Notes: generated by a model not told the origin, from the letters alone. A stretch of DNA of 64,000 nucleotides from Planococcus soli (GCF_016881065.1 NZ_WXYN01000004.1:124001-188000), one strand, 5' to 3'. Positions 1 to 8,602 are shown, counted from the first letter of the stretch. A program made the numbers and translations.

Positions 1-672
1 AGCTCTACAGAAGTACTGGAAGCGAAAAGAGGATTCGCCAATGTTTTGGCTCCTGAACACGATCTTTCCAAAGTGAACGTTCAATGGGGGGAGCGGTGGG
101 AGTTGTTGAAAAATGCCTTTAAACCCTATGCCTGCGGAATTGTTCTCCATCCCTCCATTGATGCCTGCATTGCTTTAGGCAAGCAAGTAAAAGCTGAAGA
201 TGTAGAGCGGATTGAACTTGTAGTTCATCCGTATGTATTAGAGTTAACAGGGAAACCGACACCGCCAACAGGTTTGGCAGGCAAGTTCAGCATCTACCAT
301 ACAGGTGCTGTGGCTTTCCTTGAAGGAGATGCAGGCGAAGAACAATATACAGATTCGAAAGTGAAAGATCCTGCAATTGTCGATTTCAGGACTAAGATTA
401 AGCCGAGAGTAGATGAGACGGTCAAAGAGGAAGAAGTGATTGCCATTGCTTTTCTTAAAGATGGAAGAAAAATCGAACATATAGTGAAAAATGCAACAGG
501 TAGCATCGAAAATCCAATGACCGATGAAGATTTGGCGAGAAAGTTCAAGAAACTGACCTATCCGATTATAGGAGCGGAACAAGCCGATGGGCTGATCGAC
601 GCTATAAATGAAATACAGCAGCTTGATAGTTTAACCCCTTTGATTGCGTTAACGAAAGCTGCAAAACAGTAA
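1..672 (+). CDS. MmgE/PrpD family protein, C-terminal part
   Basis: The reading frame is open from base 1, so the gene begins before the window and only its last 223 codons are seen. The sequence resembles the C-terminal domain of the MmgE/PrpD family, which includes 2-methylcitrate dehydratase, cis-aconitate decarboxylase and iminodisuccinate epimerase. Family-like features are the segment around CGIVLHPSIDA and the IGAEQADGLIDAI stretch near the end. The active-site region lies mostly in the missing N-terminal half, so the reaction cannot be assigned. A hairpin with a T-run follows at 689-718, so this gene ends its own transcript and the next operon starts anew. A role beside the neighbouring polyol-type genes is only positional inference. 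Confidence 0.8.
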   Translation, partial: SSTEVLEAKRGFANVLAPEHDLSKVNVQWGERWELLKNAFKPYACGIVLHPSIDACIALGKQVKAEDVERIELVVHPYVLELTGKPTPPTGLAGKFSIYHTGAVAFLEGDAGEEQYTDSKVKDPAIVDFRTKIKPRVDETVKEEEVIAIAFLKDGRKIEHIVKNATGSIENPMTDEDLARKFKKLTYPIIGAEQADGLIDAINEIQQLDSLTPLIALTKAAKQ

Positions 673-688
673 AGCGATTGTTGGGAAG

Positions 689-718
689 GAAGCCTTCTGG
701 TGAGAGGCTTCTTTTTTT
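689..718 (+). terminator. Rho-independent terminator after MmgE/PrpD gene
   Basis: Stem GAAGCCT (689-695) pairs with AGGCTTC (705-711) and is followed by eight T residues. Confidence 0.85.
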
Positions 719-869
719 TGCAATTTTTTTATCTTTTAGTGTAAGCCATGTCTAAAGCAGCGGATAAAATATGGATTCATAAGTTGGACTTTTATGATTT
801 TTTAGGTTGAAGCGTAATGAAAGACCGGAAAAAAAGTGTAATATAATTTGAATTTTCTTTCAATTGCTA

Positions 870-898
870 TTGATTTATTGTGAAAGCGCTTTTATAAT
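870..898 (+). promoter_or_regulatory. Promoter of the glucitol-type PTS operon with internal cre site
   Basis: A sigma-A-like promoter is visible: -35 TTGATT (870-875), 17-bp spacer, -10 TATAAT (893-898). A cre-like box TGAAAGCGCTTTTA (881-894) fills the spacer. It fits the CcpA consensus TGWAARCGYTWNCW with one mismatch, so glucose repression by steric blocking is expected. Confidence 0.75.
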
Positions 899-912
899 AG
901 GGGTAATATCAA

Positions 913-938
913 ATGTCACGACACTGAACAAATGTAAA
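913..938 (+). promoter_or_regulatory. Putative operator shared with the aco-like operon
   Basis: ATGTCAC, six bases, GAACA, one base, ATGTAAA. The same spaced blocks stand at 5212-5237 ahead of the dehydrogenase operon. CAAATGT is directly repeated at 910-916 and 929-935 (19-bp period). The element lies just downstream of the predicted transcription start and upstream of the gutM ribosome binding site. SorC/CggR-type regulators are known to use direct-repeat operators, so the SorC-family protein at 10104-11063 is the candidate binder. Confidence 0.6.
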
Positions 939-951
939 GGAGGCGTAAATT

Positions 952-1338
952 ATGTGGGGATGGTTCATTGTTGTGTTTGCTGCCGTCTGGCTGCTACAAC
1001 TTTGGATGGCCAAAGCGCAACTGAAAAACTACCACGGCACGATTAAAAAACTGAGCAGAAGACCATCAGGATACTTAGGGGTGGGGATCAAAAAACAAAA
1101 GTTGGGAATAGGGGCAATAGCAATTATCGTAACGGACGAAACTGGAACTGTTGTTGAAAGCCAATTGATGCGGGGAGTGACGGTATTCAGCCGTTTTGAG
1201 CCATTCGTGAAATATGTTGGTTTGCCGCTGGACACATTAAAGGCAAGTCTTGGGGAAGAACCGGTGGATTTAGCTTTTGAGATGGCAATTGAAAAAATAG
1301 AGGCACAAATGAATGAAAAGACAAATCTAGCGGTATAA
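952..1338 (+). CDS. gutM: Glucitol operon activator-like protein (GutM/SrlM)
   Basis: A 128-residue protein with one N-terminal hydrophobic segment (about residues 2-18) and a soluble remainder. Family membership follows from overall similarity to GutM (SrlM), the activator of the enterobacterial glucitol operon, and from its place directly before the IIC, IIBC and IIA genes of a glucitol-type PTS. The start ATG has a GGAGG site at 939-943. Only 12 bases separate it from the next gene, so they are co-transcribed. GutM is known as a positive regulator in enterics; how this membrane-anchored form acts in Gram-positives is not evident from the sequence. Confidence 0.8.
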   Translation: MWGWFIVVFAAVWLLQLWMAKAQLKNYHGTIKKLSRRPSGYLGVGIKKQKLGIGAIAIIVTDETGTVVESQLMRGVTVFSRFEPFVKYVGLPLDTLKASLGEEPVDLAFEMAIEKIEAQMNEKTNLAV

Positions 1339-1350
1339 GGAGGAAGAAAA

Positions 1351-1878
1351 ATGGACTTTTTAGTTAGATTGGCCGAAGGGTTTATAGGCATGTTCCAAGC
1401 GGGAGGCGATACATTTATTGGTCTGGTGACCGGCATTATCCCGTTGCTTGTTGTTTTGATTACTGCCGTCAATGCATTTATCCGCTTGGTCGGGGAAGAG
1501 CGCATCAATAACCTGGCCCGCAAAAGTACAAAAAATATCATTTTGCGCTACACGCTTTTTCCCGTCTTGGCGGTTTTCTTCCTGACCAATCCGATGGCTT
1601 ATACGTTCGGGAAATTTTTGCCGGAAAAACAAAAGCCGGCATTCTACGATTCAGCGGTTTCCTTTGTGCATCCGATTACTGGCCTGTTCCCACATGCCAA
1701 TCCCGCTGAATTGTTCGTATACTTGGGAATTTCCGCTGGCATCACGCAGCTTGGATTTTCATTGGGGCCGTTGGCGATCCGCTTCTTTATTGTAGGTATC
1801 ATCGTGATTCTGATACGCGGCATTGTCACTGAGATTATCACGGTCCGCATGATGAAAGCGCGTGGCATGGAAGTTTAA
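1351..1878 (+). CDS. srlA: PTS glucitol/sorbitol transporter subunit IIC
   Basis: Integral membrane EIIC subunit of 175 residues with several hydrophobic helices, for example residues about 25-50, 65-85 and 135-165. The segments around MFQAGG..TFIGLVTGIIP and AFIRLVGEERI are typical of the glucitol EIIC family. It forms the translocation channel together with the IIBC protein encoded next, phosphorylating the imported polyol through the PTS phosphate chain. The AGGAGG site before the ATG is clear, and the gene sits second in the operon gutM-IIC-IIBC-IIA-oxidoreductase. Substrate may be glucitol or another polyol, because no sorbitol-6-phosphate dehydrogenase gene is linked in this window. Confidence 0.9.
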   Translation: MDFLVRLAEGFIGMFQAGGDTFIGLVTGIIPLLVVLITAVNAFIRLVGEERINNLARKSTKNIILRYTLFPVLAVFFLTNPMAYTFGKFLPEKQKPAFYDSAVSFVHPITGLFPHANPAELFVYLGISAGITQLGFSLGPLAIRFFIVGIIVILIRGIVTEIITVRMMKARGMEV

Positions 1879-1914
1879 TTGATCCGAGTGGTTTAAAAAA
1901 GGGAGGCAAAGAAA

Positions 1915-2967
1915 ATGAGCAGCAATCACACGCCATTGGATTATAAGCCAGTGACCATAACTAAAGGCAGAGGCGGATGGGGCGGTCCACTGACCATTCG
2001 GCCAAATGAAGAAAAACGTTACATTGTGTCGGTAACAGGCGGCGGCATTCATCCGATAGCACAGGAAATTGCCGATTTGACCGGTGCCGAAGCGGTAGAT
2101 GGATTTAAAGGTTCCTACGATAAAGAAACCATGGCTTGTGTTGTCATCGATTGCGGGGGAACTGCACGCTGTGGCGTTTACCCGAAAATGAATATCTTGA
2201 CAGTCAACGTCAACGCCACTTCTCCGTCAGGGCCGCTGATGAAGTTCATCAACGAAGAAAACTTCGTTTCCGGGGTCAAGCATGAAAACATTGCGGCAGT
2301 AGCAGCTCCTTACGAAGATCAAGATGCAGTGGAGGACGCCGTCGAAAAAGTTCGAAGTCCAGCAGCACGTGAAAAGACGCCGCAGGAGATAAAAGAAGAA
2401 GCCAAGCTGAAGGCAGCTGGCTACCAGAAGCCGAAAAAGATGAACATCATCGAAAAAATCGGCCGCGGAGCCGGTAAGGTGGTCGGGATTTTCTACCAGG
2501 CCGGCCGGGAAACGATTGATCAGGTGCTGAAGAACATTTTGCCGTTCATGGCTTTTGTCAGTATGCTGATCGGAATCATTACCTATACCGGAATCGGTGA
2601 TTTGATCGCCAACTTCGTATCGCCATTAGCTGGGAATATTGGCGGTTTGCTGCTCTTGTCTGTTATTTGTGCATTGCCGATCTTATCCCCATTGCTTGGG
2701 CCGGGAGCAGTTATTGCACAGGTAGTTGGAGTTCTGATCGGTGTAGAAATTGGCCGTGGCAATATCCCGCCGGAATTGGCGCTGCCTGCGCTGTTTGCCA
2801 TCAATCCGCAGGTTGGGGCAGATTTTGTACCAGTTGGTTTGACGTTGGGAGAAGCAGAGCCGGAAACGATTGAAGTCGGAGTTCCTGCGGTGTTGCTGTC
2901 CCGTGTCATAACAGGTCCAGTAGCAGTTGTTATTGCATACCTGTTCAGTTTTGGACTGTACAGCTAA
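1915..2967 (+). CDS. srlE: PTS glucitol/sorbitol transporter subunit IIBC
   Basis: A 350-residue protein with a cytoplasmic EIIB part (about residues 1-165) and a membrane EIIC2 part (about 190-350). Cys80 in the motif [10 protein letters not shown] is the likely phosphocysteine, as in the glucitol EIIB family; Cys86 lies close by. The C-terminal half has strongly hydrophobic helices and the segment [13 protein letters not shown] typical of this family. The length agrees with SrlE proteins. It follows the IIC gene after 36 bases and precedes IIA. Phosphate flows from IIA through this Cys to the polyol during import. Confidence 0.92.
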   Translation: MSSNHTPLDYKPVTITKGRGGWGGPLTIRPNEEKRYIVSVTGGGIHPIAQEIADLTGAEAVDGFKGSYDKETMACVVIDCGGTARCGVYPKMNILTVNVNATSPSGPLMKFINEENFVSGVKHENIAAVAAPYEDQDAVEDAVEKVRSPAAREKTPQEIKEEAKLKAAGYQKPKKMNIIEKIGRGAGKVVGIFYQAGRETIDQVLKNILPFMAFVSMLIGIITYTGIGDLIANFVSPLAGNIGGLLLLSVICALPILSPLLGPGAVIAQVVGVLIGVEIGRGNIPPELALPALFAINPQVGADFVPVGLTLGEAEPETIEVGVPAVLLSRVITGPVAVVIAYLFSFGLYS

Positions 2968-2998
2968 AAAATAAGGGGGCAGTCAGGTGGAGGATATG

Positions 2999-3364
2999 AT
3001 GACCAAAAAATATGAAGCGAAAATAACTGAAATTGGTGAAGAAGTGGAAATTTTCATTGAAGAAAACATGCTGGTCATTTTTAACGATACGGTTCCCGAA
3101 TCGCTGCGGTCAATCGGCGTGATTCATGAACGGGCAGATCTTTTGGAGAAAGTCGAAGCCGGGGATGTGCTGGAAATCAGCGGACAGCAATACGAGATAT
3201 TATTTGTGGGAAGCAAGGTCAATGACACACTGGAAGAAATCGGCCATTGCACCATCGCCTTTAATGGCGAAACAGAAGCCAGTCTGCCTGGAACCATGTG
3301 CGTCGAAAAGAAAGCATTGCCCGAATTGCAGGTCGGCTCCGCGATTCGCATTATTAAACGTTAA
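2999..3364 (+). CDS. srlB: PTS glucitol/sorbitol transporter subunit IIA
   Basis: Cytoplasmic EIIA of the glucitol family, about 121 residues if started at the ATG at 2999. A longer frame begins at GTG 2987, but GGTGGAGG (2986-2993) then serves as the ribosome binding site, so 2999 is preferred; ATG 2996 is also possible. His43, in VIHERADLLEKV, is in the position expected for the phosphorylated histidine of this family. It passes phosphate from HPr to the IIB Cys of the previous gene. It is fourth in the operon and ends 18 bases before the oxidoreductase gene. Confidence 0.88.
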   Translation: MTKKYEAKITEIGEEVEIFIEENMLVIFNDTVPESLRSIGVIHERADLLEKVEAGDVLEISGQQYEILFVGSKVNDTLEEIGHCTIAFNGETEASLPGTMCVEKKALPELQVGSAIRIIKR

Positions 3365-3382
3365 AAAAGAGGAGGTTGGCTC

Positions 3383-4708
3383 ATGCTGGGGATAAATAGA
3401 AAACTTGAAGAACTTGAGCGAAATGGCGATATCATCAAAGTTGGGCTTGTGGGAGCTGGCCAGATGGGGAGAGGAATGATTTCCCAGATCGAAAGCATGG
3501 CGGGTATGCGTGTGGTCATCACAGCAGATATTCAAATCGGCAATGTCACCAATGCATATGTAAAGTCGGGTGTTCAGGCGGACGATGTTATAGAAACCAA
3601 TAATGTTAAGGAAGCGGCCGCGGCCGTCAAAGAAGGCAGAGTGGTGGCGACGACAGATGCCCAACTGGTCACTTCACTGCCAGAAGTCGATGTCGTCGTC
3701 GACGCAACCGGTGTTCCTGACATCGGAGCAAAAATTGCATGGGATGCCATCCTGAACCGCAAGCATATCGTTATGTTGAACGTAGAGGCTGACGTTACTG
3801 TAGGGGTTATTTTGAAGAAAATGGCTGATGCCAGCGGAGTGGTCTACACGGGATCTGCCGGTGATGAACCCGGAGCCATCATGGAATTATTCGATTTTGC
3901 CGATGCGCTGGGATTTGAAGTCGTGGCTCTTGGAAAAGGAAAAAATAACCCGCTGAACTTAAATGCCAATCCGGATACGGCAGCGGAAGAAGCAGCCCGA
4001 AAAGGAGCCAGCCCGAAAATGCTTGCTTCTTTCCAGGACGGCACAAAAACGATGGTTGAAATGACGGCAGTGGCCAATGCCACAGGTTTTTTGCCTGATA
4101 AACCGGGCATGCACGGATTTGTAAGTGATGTCAAAGGCTTGCCGGAAATCTTTAAATTGAAGGAAGATGGCGGAGAGATCAGCAATAAAGGGATCGTTGA
4201 ATACATCAACGGCATCGCACCAGGGGTCTTCGCAATTATCGCTTCTGAAAAAGAAGAAGTGAATCACGAACTAAAGTATTTGAGCATGGGGGACGGGCCG
4301 AACTATGTGCTTTACCGCCCGTATCACCTGACTAGCCTGGAAACCCCGATTTCCATCGCCCGCGCCTATATCTACAATGAAGCGACCATTGCGCCTTGGC
4401 ATGGGCTTCAGGCGGAAACAGTGACCGTGGCAAAAATCGACTTGGCCTCCGGCGATTTTCTGGACAGCATCGGAGGATTTACGGTGTACGGCCATATACT
4501 CACAGCACAGGATGCCCGTGCCAAAGGAGCATTGCCGCTAGGATTGGTTGACAAAAGTGTCCGCTTAAAGCGGGATATCAAAAAAGGTGAAATTATCGGC
4601 TACGATGATGTCGAACAAACCAAAGATTCGACAATTTGGCGCCTGCGCCGCATGCAGGATGACACATTTAAGGCGGAAACTGAAAAAGAGACCCCGGTGA
4701 AAGCCTAG
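3383..4708 (+). CDS. COG4091-type NAD(P)-binding oxidoreductase with SAF domain
   Basis: A 441-residue protein with an N-terminal Rossmann fold (VGLVGAGQMGRGM, about residues 22-34), a homoserine-dehydrogenase-like middle (VDVVVDATGVPDIGAKIAWD) and a C-terminal SAF-like region (about 375-415, LKRDIKKGEIIGYDDVE). This architecture is the predicted homoserine-dehydrogenase-like COG4091 family, whose members mostly lack a known substrate. It is the last gene of the glucitol-type PTS operon, with AGGAGG 14 bases before its ATG. It takes the place where sorbitol-6-phosphate dehydrogenase is usually found, so it may act on the phosphorylated product of the PTS. A real homoserine dehydrogenase role is unlikely because there is no C-terminal ACT domain and the context is catabolic. 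Confidence 0.75.
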   Translation: MLGINRKLEELERNGDIIKVGLVGAGQMGRGMISQIESMAGMRVVITADIQIGNVTNAYVKSGVQADDVIETNNVKEAAAAVKEGRVVATTDAQLVTSLPEVDVVVDATGVPDIGAKIAWDAILNRKHIVMLNVEADVTVGVILKKMADASGVVYTGSAGDEPGAIMELFDFADALGFEVVALGKGKNNPLNLNANPDTAAEEAARKGASPKMLASFQDGTKTMVEMTAVANATGFLPDKPGMHGFVSDVKGLPEIFKLKEDGGEISNKGIVEYINGIAPGVFAIIASEKEEVNHELKYLSMGDGPNYVLYRPYHLTSLETPISIARAYIYNEATIAPWHGLQAETVTVAKIDLASGDFLDSIGGFTVYGHILTAQDARAKGALPLGLVDKSVRLKRDIKKGEIIGYDDVEQTKDSTIWRLRRMQDDTFKAETEKETPVKA

Positions 4709-4765
4709 TCCACCGAATTTCATGTAGAGAAAAACCCAATCAACGAAATGAGAAGGTGTCCAAAC

Positions 4766-5113
4766 ATGGAAATTAAAACTATGGAAGCAGCTTTATTTTG
4801 CAGCCATTGCCGAGAAGAAGTAAATCATGAAATCACATATATCAATAACGATATAAAAAGCATTCGATGCGAGCAATGCAATAAGACCAAGCAGCTCCGC
4901 GTGGATGTTAATAAGAAATTTTATAAAGAAGTTTATGACCGGATTTCTTCCAAGCCGACTCGGATCACGCAGGAGTACAAGGACGACTTGAGCCATCTGC
5001 TCGTTTCCCTGCCGGTTCGCACTGTCAGCAAACCATACCGTCTTTTGAAAGACGTCAATGCTTCACGAAAGATACTCAAGCAATACAAACAGAAAAAAAG
5101 CCGAGTTAAATAG
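4766..5113 (+). CDS. Small zinc-ribbon-like protein
   Basis: A 115-residue basic protein if started at ATG 4766, which has AGAAGG nine bases upstream; an in-frame ATG at 4748 would add six residues but overlaps that site. Two Cys pairs, CSHC near residue 12 and CEQC near residue 35, suggest a zinc ribbon. The rest is charged and ends in a run of Lys and Arg. It resembles a Bacillales family sometimes labelled bh protein that is found near 2-oxoacid dehydrogenase genes (recalled, not checked). Function is unknown. It lies between the PTS operon and the dehydrogenase operon and is followed by a hairpin. Confidence 0.7.
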   Translation: MEIKTMEAALFCSHCREEVNHEITYINNDIKSIRCEQCNKTKQLRVDVNKKFYKEVYDRISSKPTRITQEYKDDLSHLLVSLPVRTVSKPYRLLKDVNASRKILKQYKQKKSRVK

Positions 5114-5124
5114 CATCTCCGTCC

Positions 5125-5168
5125 AAGGGCCCGACTTCTCCATATTCATACGAGAGGGAGGGCCCTTT
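5125..5168 (+). terminator. Hairpin between zinc-ribbon gene and dehydrogenase operon
   Basis: AAGGGCCC (5125-5132) pairs with GGGCCCTT (5160-5167). The T-run is short, so termination may be partial. Confidence 0.6.
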
Positions 5169-5176
5169 CAAATAAC

Positions 5177-5205
5177 TTGACTAAATAATCAAATAATATT
5201 ATATT
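5177..5205 (+). promoter_or_regulatory. Promoter of the aco-like dehydrogenase operon
   Basis: -35 TTGACT (5177-5182), 17-bp spacer, -10 TATATT (5200-5205). This is a sigma-A-type promoter, unlike the sigma-54-dependent promoter known for acoABCL in Bacillus subtilis. Confidence 0.75.
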
Positions 5206-5238
5206 TTACATATGTCACACACTAGAACATATGTAAAA
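5204..5238 (+). promoter_or_regulatory. Putative operator shared with the gut-type operon
   Basis: Perfect 12-bp inverted repeat TTTTACATATGT / ACATATGTAAAA separated by 11 bases. ACATATGT is repeated directly with a 19-bp period (5208, 5227). The core ATGTCAC-N6-GAACA-N-ATGTAAA at 5212-5237 matches the element at 913-938 in 19 of 26 positions. Position right at the predicted transcription start suggests repression or roadblock. Confidence 0.65.
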
Positions 5239-5250
5239 GGAGGAAGAAAG

Positions 5251-6234
5251 ATGACACAAAAACTGAAATTGCCGCCTCAAGTAAAAGAAACCGAGTTAAG
5301 AGAGCTGTACAAGCAAATGTGGCTGATCCGTTTTTTTGAAGAAAAGGTGGATGAATTTTTTGCAAAAGGGATGATTCATGGAACGACTCACTTGAGTGTT
5401 GGACAGGAAGCTTCTGCAGTTGGATCGATTGCTGTCCTGGAAGAGCGGGATAAAATTACCAGCACACATCGCGGCCATGGCCATTGCATTGCCAAAGGAG
5501 CAACCGTCAACGGCATGATGGCGGAACTATTTGGCCGGACGACAGGCTATTGCAAAGGCAAAGGAGGATCTATGCACATTGCGGATGTCGATAAAGGAAA
5601 TCTTGGAGCCAATGGCATCGTCGGAGGCGGATTTGCGATTGCTGCGGGAGCTGCACTGACTTCTCAGATGAAAAGAGCGGGATACGTTGTCTTATGTTTC
5701 TTCGGGGACGGGGCTTCAAATGAAGGCAGCTTCCATGAAGCGATCAACCTGGCGTCCATCTGGAAATTGCCGGTCGTCTTTATTTGTGAAAACAACCAAT
5801 ACGGCATGTCGGGTCCGGTGCGGGAAATGATCAATATCGAAGACATTGCCGCACGTGCTGCAAGCTATGGCATTCCTGGAAAAGTCGTCGATGGCAACGA
5901 TGTATTCGACGTCATGAATGGCGTCAATGAAGCAGTAGAGCGGGCGCGGAACGGCGAAGGGCCTTCCATTGTCGAAGCGAAAACGTACCGTTCGAAAGGG
6001 CATTCAAAGAGCGATGCCAAAAAGTACCGGACACGCGAGGAAGAAAAAGAGTGGCTCTTGCGGGATCCGATCAAATTGATGGCTGAAATAATGATCGAAG
6101 AAGGAATTTTCACGCAGCAGGACGCAGATGAAATCAAAGCGGATGCGAAAAAAGAAATCGAAGAGTCTGTGGAATTCGCAAAAAACAGTCCAGAGCCGAC
6201 ATTGGATGCTTTGATGGAAGACATTTACGCATAA
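5251..6234 (+). CDS. acoA: Thiamine-diphosphate dehydrogenase E1 alpha subunit (acetoin/2-oxoacid type)
   Basis: A 327-residue E1 alpha subunit. The thiamine-diphosphate motif runs from GDGASNEGSFHEA to ENNQYG; LGANGIVGGG and YRSKGHSKSDAKKYRT are typical of the acetoin-dehydrogenase branch. With E1 beta it would decarboxylate or cleave its substrate and load the acetyl group on the E2 lipoyl arm, in the cytoplasm. ATG 5251 is chosen because AAAGGAGG precedes it; the frame is open from 5212, but that stretch contains the operator. First gene of acoA-acoB-acoC-acoL. The acetoin assignment is by family likeness only; the operator shared with the PTS operon suggests another or additional substrate. 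Confidence 0.85.
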   Translation: MTQKLKLPPQVKETELRELYKQMWLIRFFEEKVDEFFAKGMIHGTTHLSVGQEASAVGSIAVLEERDKITSTHRGHGHCIAKGATVNGMMAELFGRTTGYCKGKGGSMHIADVDKGNLGANGIVGGGFAIAAGAALTSQMKRAGYVVLCFFGDGASNEGSFHEAINLASIWKLPVVFICENNQYGMSGPVREMINIEDIAARAASYGIPGKVVDGNDVFDVMNGVNEAVERARNGEGPSIVEAKTYRSKGHSKSDAKKYRTREEEKEWLLRDPIKLMAEIMIEEGIFTQQDADEIKADAKKEIEESVEFAKNSPEPTLDALMEDIYA

Positions 6235-6258
6235 GGCGGAGCAAAGGAGAATCGACGC

Positions 6259-7242
6259 ATGAGAGAGCTGACCTATTTAGAAGCAGTAAGAGAAGCCATG
6301 AGCCAGGAAATGCGTGAAAACGAAGATGTGTTTGTGCTAGGCGAAGATATCGGAGTCTATGGCGGCGCATTCGGTGTTACACGCGGAATGATTGAGGAAT
6401 TTGGTCCGGAACGGATCCGCAATACGCCTATTTCAGAAGCGGCCATCTCAGGTACGGCGGTCGGAGCGGCATTAACCGGAATGCGTCCGATTCTGGAATT
6501 GCAGTTTTCCGATTTTATGACCATTGCGATGGACAATATGGTCAATCAGGCAGCAAAAATTCGCTATATGTACGGCGGTAAAGGAAAAGTTCCAATGGTG
6601 CTCCGGACGCCAGCCGGTTCTGGAACTGGAGCAGCAGCACAGCATTCGCAAAGCTTGGAGGCTTGGATGGCACATATTCCCGGCCTGAAAGTGGTGCAGC
6701 CGTCAACAGCCTACGACGCCAAGGGATTATTGAAAGCAGCGATTGACGACGACAACCCGGTCATCTTTTACGAACATAAACTTTGCTACCGGACAAAATC
6801 CGATGTTCCGGAAGAAGCCTATTCAATTCCACTGGGCAAAGCTGATATCAAAAAACAAGGTGAGGATGTAACCATCGTCGCTACTGCATTCATGGTCCAC
6901 AAGTCGCTGGAGGCGGCTGAAGAGCTCGAAAAAGAGGGGATCCATGTTGAAGTGATCGATCCCCGGACGCTTGTGCCTCTCGACATTGAAACCATCGTTC
7001 AATCCGTCAAAAAGACCGGGCGCTTAGTGGTTGTCCATGAGGCGGTAAAGCGCGGCGGATTCGGCGGCGAAATTGCCAGCCTGATTGCGGAAAGTGAAGC
7101 CTTTGATTATTTGGATGCACCCATCAAGCGGCTGGGCGGCAAAGCGGTTCCGATTCCTTATAATCCGGAGCTGGAAAAAGCGGCGGTTCCAGCAGTGGCT
7201 GATATCGTGACAGCCGTCAAAGAAACGCTAAACCGCCTGTAA
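6259..7242 (+). CDS. acoB: Thiamine-diphosphate dehydrogenase E1 beta subunit
   Basis: A 327-residue E1 beta subunit with the family hallmarks [18 protein letters not shown] near the N-terminus, the TPISEAAI segment and the C-terminal transketolase-like domain ([30 protein letters not shown]). It pairs with E1 alpha to bind thiamine diphosphate. It starts 25 bases after acoA with AAAGGAG upstream, and acoC begins 13 bases after its stop, so this is one transcript. Length and sequence agree with acetoin or branched 2-oxoacid dehydrogenase E1 beta proteins; nothing is missing. Confidence 0.88.
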   Translation: MRELTYLEAVREAMSQEMRENEDVFVLGEDIGVYGGAFGVTRGMIEEFGPERIRNTPISEAAISGTAVGAALTGMRPILELQFSDFMTIAMDNMVNQAAKIRYMYGGKGKVPMVLRTPAGSGTGAAAQHSQSLEAWMAHIPGLKVVQPSTAYDAKGLLKAAIDDDNPVIFYEHKLCYRTKSDVPEEAYSIPLGKADIKKQGEDVTIVATAFMVHKSLEAAEELEKEGIHVEVIDPRTLVPLDIETIVQSVKKTGRLVVVHEAVKRGGFGGEIASLIAESEAFDYLDAPIKRLGGKAVPIPYNPELEKAAVPAVADIVTAVKETLNRL

Positions 7243-7254
7243 GGAGGAAAAAGG

Positions 7255-8589
7255 ATGGCTAAAGAAATTTTCATGCCGAAGCTCAGCAGCACCATGGAAG
7301 TCGGTACACTGCTTCAATGGTTCAAAGAAGAAGGGGACCTGGTCGAAGTCGGGGAACCGCTGTTTGAAATCATGACCGATAAAATCAACATCGAAGTCGA
7401 GTCCTATGAAGAAGGAACTCTTTTGAAACGCTATTTTGAGGAAGACGATGAAGTGCCGATCAACCATGTTGTTGGCTATATCGGCGAAGCGGGAGAAGAA
7501 GTTCCCGATTCGCCTCCTGGAGAATCGGGCGTCAGCAGCAAGCCCGCCGCCCGGGAAACGCCGGAACAGCAGCCAGAGCCCGAAATGACGGAGAACCCCT
7601 CTGAACAGCCGGAAAAAGTCCGGGCAACTCCGGCTGCCAGAAGAGTCGCCCGGGAAAGGGAAATCCACCTTACCGAAGTCGACGGCTCGGGTCCGAACGG
7701 CCGGATTCACCAGGCGGATGTTGAAAGCTTTGCCCCAGCTGCCGCTGCCGCCGTTGCCAGCCGTGCTACGCCGCTTGCTGAAAAAGTAGCGGCGGCTGAA
7801 GGGGTGGACTTGCAGCAAGTCGCCGGAACCGGTTCGCGCGGGAAAATTTACCGGGCAGACGTAGAAAAGGCTGGCAAGCCAGCCGCTCTTGGAGCCCAAC
7901 CGGCTAAACGTGTGAAAATGGCAGGGATCCGAAAAGCAGTGGCCGAGCGGATGCTCCACAGCAAAACGACCGCCCCGCATGTTACGCTCAACAGTGAAAT
8001 TGATATGTCTGAAGCAGTAGCCATGCGCAAACAATTGCTGGGGCCGATTGAACAACAGACCGGTTACCGCCTCAGCTATACAGAAATCATTTTGAAAGCG
8101 ACGGCACATGCCTTAAAACGCCACCCGAACATCAATGTTTCCTTGGAAGGCAATGAAATCGTCCATCATGGCGCCATTAATATTGGATTGGCGGTAGCAC
8201 TTGAAAATGGCCTGTTGGTGCCAGTTATTAAAGATGCAGACAGAAAAGGATTGGCTGAACTGACTATCGCCTGCAAAACAGCAGGACAGGCAGCAAAAGC
8301 CGGCAAATTAAAGCCTGACGAAATGTCAGGCGGTACCTTTACTATCAGCAACCTTGGAATGTACGCGGTCGATACATTCAACCCCGTCATCAATCAACCG
8401 GAATCGGCGATTCTTGGAATCGGCCGAATCAATGAAAAGCCGGTCGCCCTGAACGGCCAGATTGTGCTGCGTCCCATGATGGGAGTCGGGCTGTCATTTG
8501 ACCACCGCGTCATTGACGGAGCCCCTGCGGCCGCCTTTTTGACGGATTTGAAGGCGGTGCTCGAAAATCCATTTGAATTATTAATATAA
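7255..8589 (+). CDS. acoC: Dihydrolipoamide acyltransferase E2 with two peripheral-subunit-binding domains
   Basis: A 444-residue E2 core protein. The N-terminal lipoyl domain carries the lipoylated Lys43 in MTDKINIEV. Two E3/E1-binding domains follow, about residues 122-160 (RATPAARRVARE..GPNGRIHQADV) and 170-206 (RATPLAEKVAAA..GSRGKIYRADV), separated by an Ala/Pro-rich linker. The C-terminal catalytic domain has the acyltransferase motif DHRVIDG with His417. It transfers the acyl group from E1 to CoA. AAGGAGG precedes the ATG. The doubled binding domain is the only unusual point; it may alter how E1 and E3 are arranged on the core. Confidence 0.9.
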   Translation: MAKEIFMPKLSSTMEVGTLLQWFKEEGDLVEVGEPLFEIMTDKINIEVESYEEGTLLKRYFEEDDEVPINHVVGYIGEAGEEVPDSPPGESGVSSKPAARETPEQQPEPEMTENPSEQPEKVRATPAARRVAREREIHLTEVDGSGPNGRIHQADVESFAPAAAAAVASRATPLAEKVAAAEGVDLQQVAGTGSRGKIYRADVEKAGKPAALGAQPAKRVKMAGIRKAVAERMLHSKTTAPHVTLNSEIDMSEAVAMRKQLLGPIEQQTGYRLSYTEIILKATAHALKRHPNINVSLEGNEIVHHGAINIGLAVALENGLLVPVIKDADRKGLAELTIACKTAGQAAKAGKLKPDEMSGGTFTISNLGMYAVDTFNPVINQPESAILGIGRINEKPVALNGQIVLRPMMGVGLSFDHRVIDGAPAAAFLTDLKAVLENPFELLI

Positions 8590-8602
8590 GGGGTCGATCC
8601 TA

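Noticed and set aside
3383-4708. Annotation as homoserine dehydrogenase
   Set aside because: Only the Rossmann part and a distant middle resemble it; the SAF end and PTS context point to a catabolic enzyme.
7228-8109. Long minus-strand open frame of 293 codons
   Set aside because: It lies entirely opposite acoC, has no ribosome site, and its composition is that of a reversed GC-biased coding frame.
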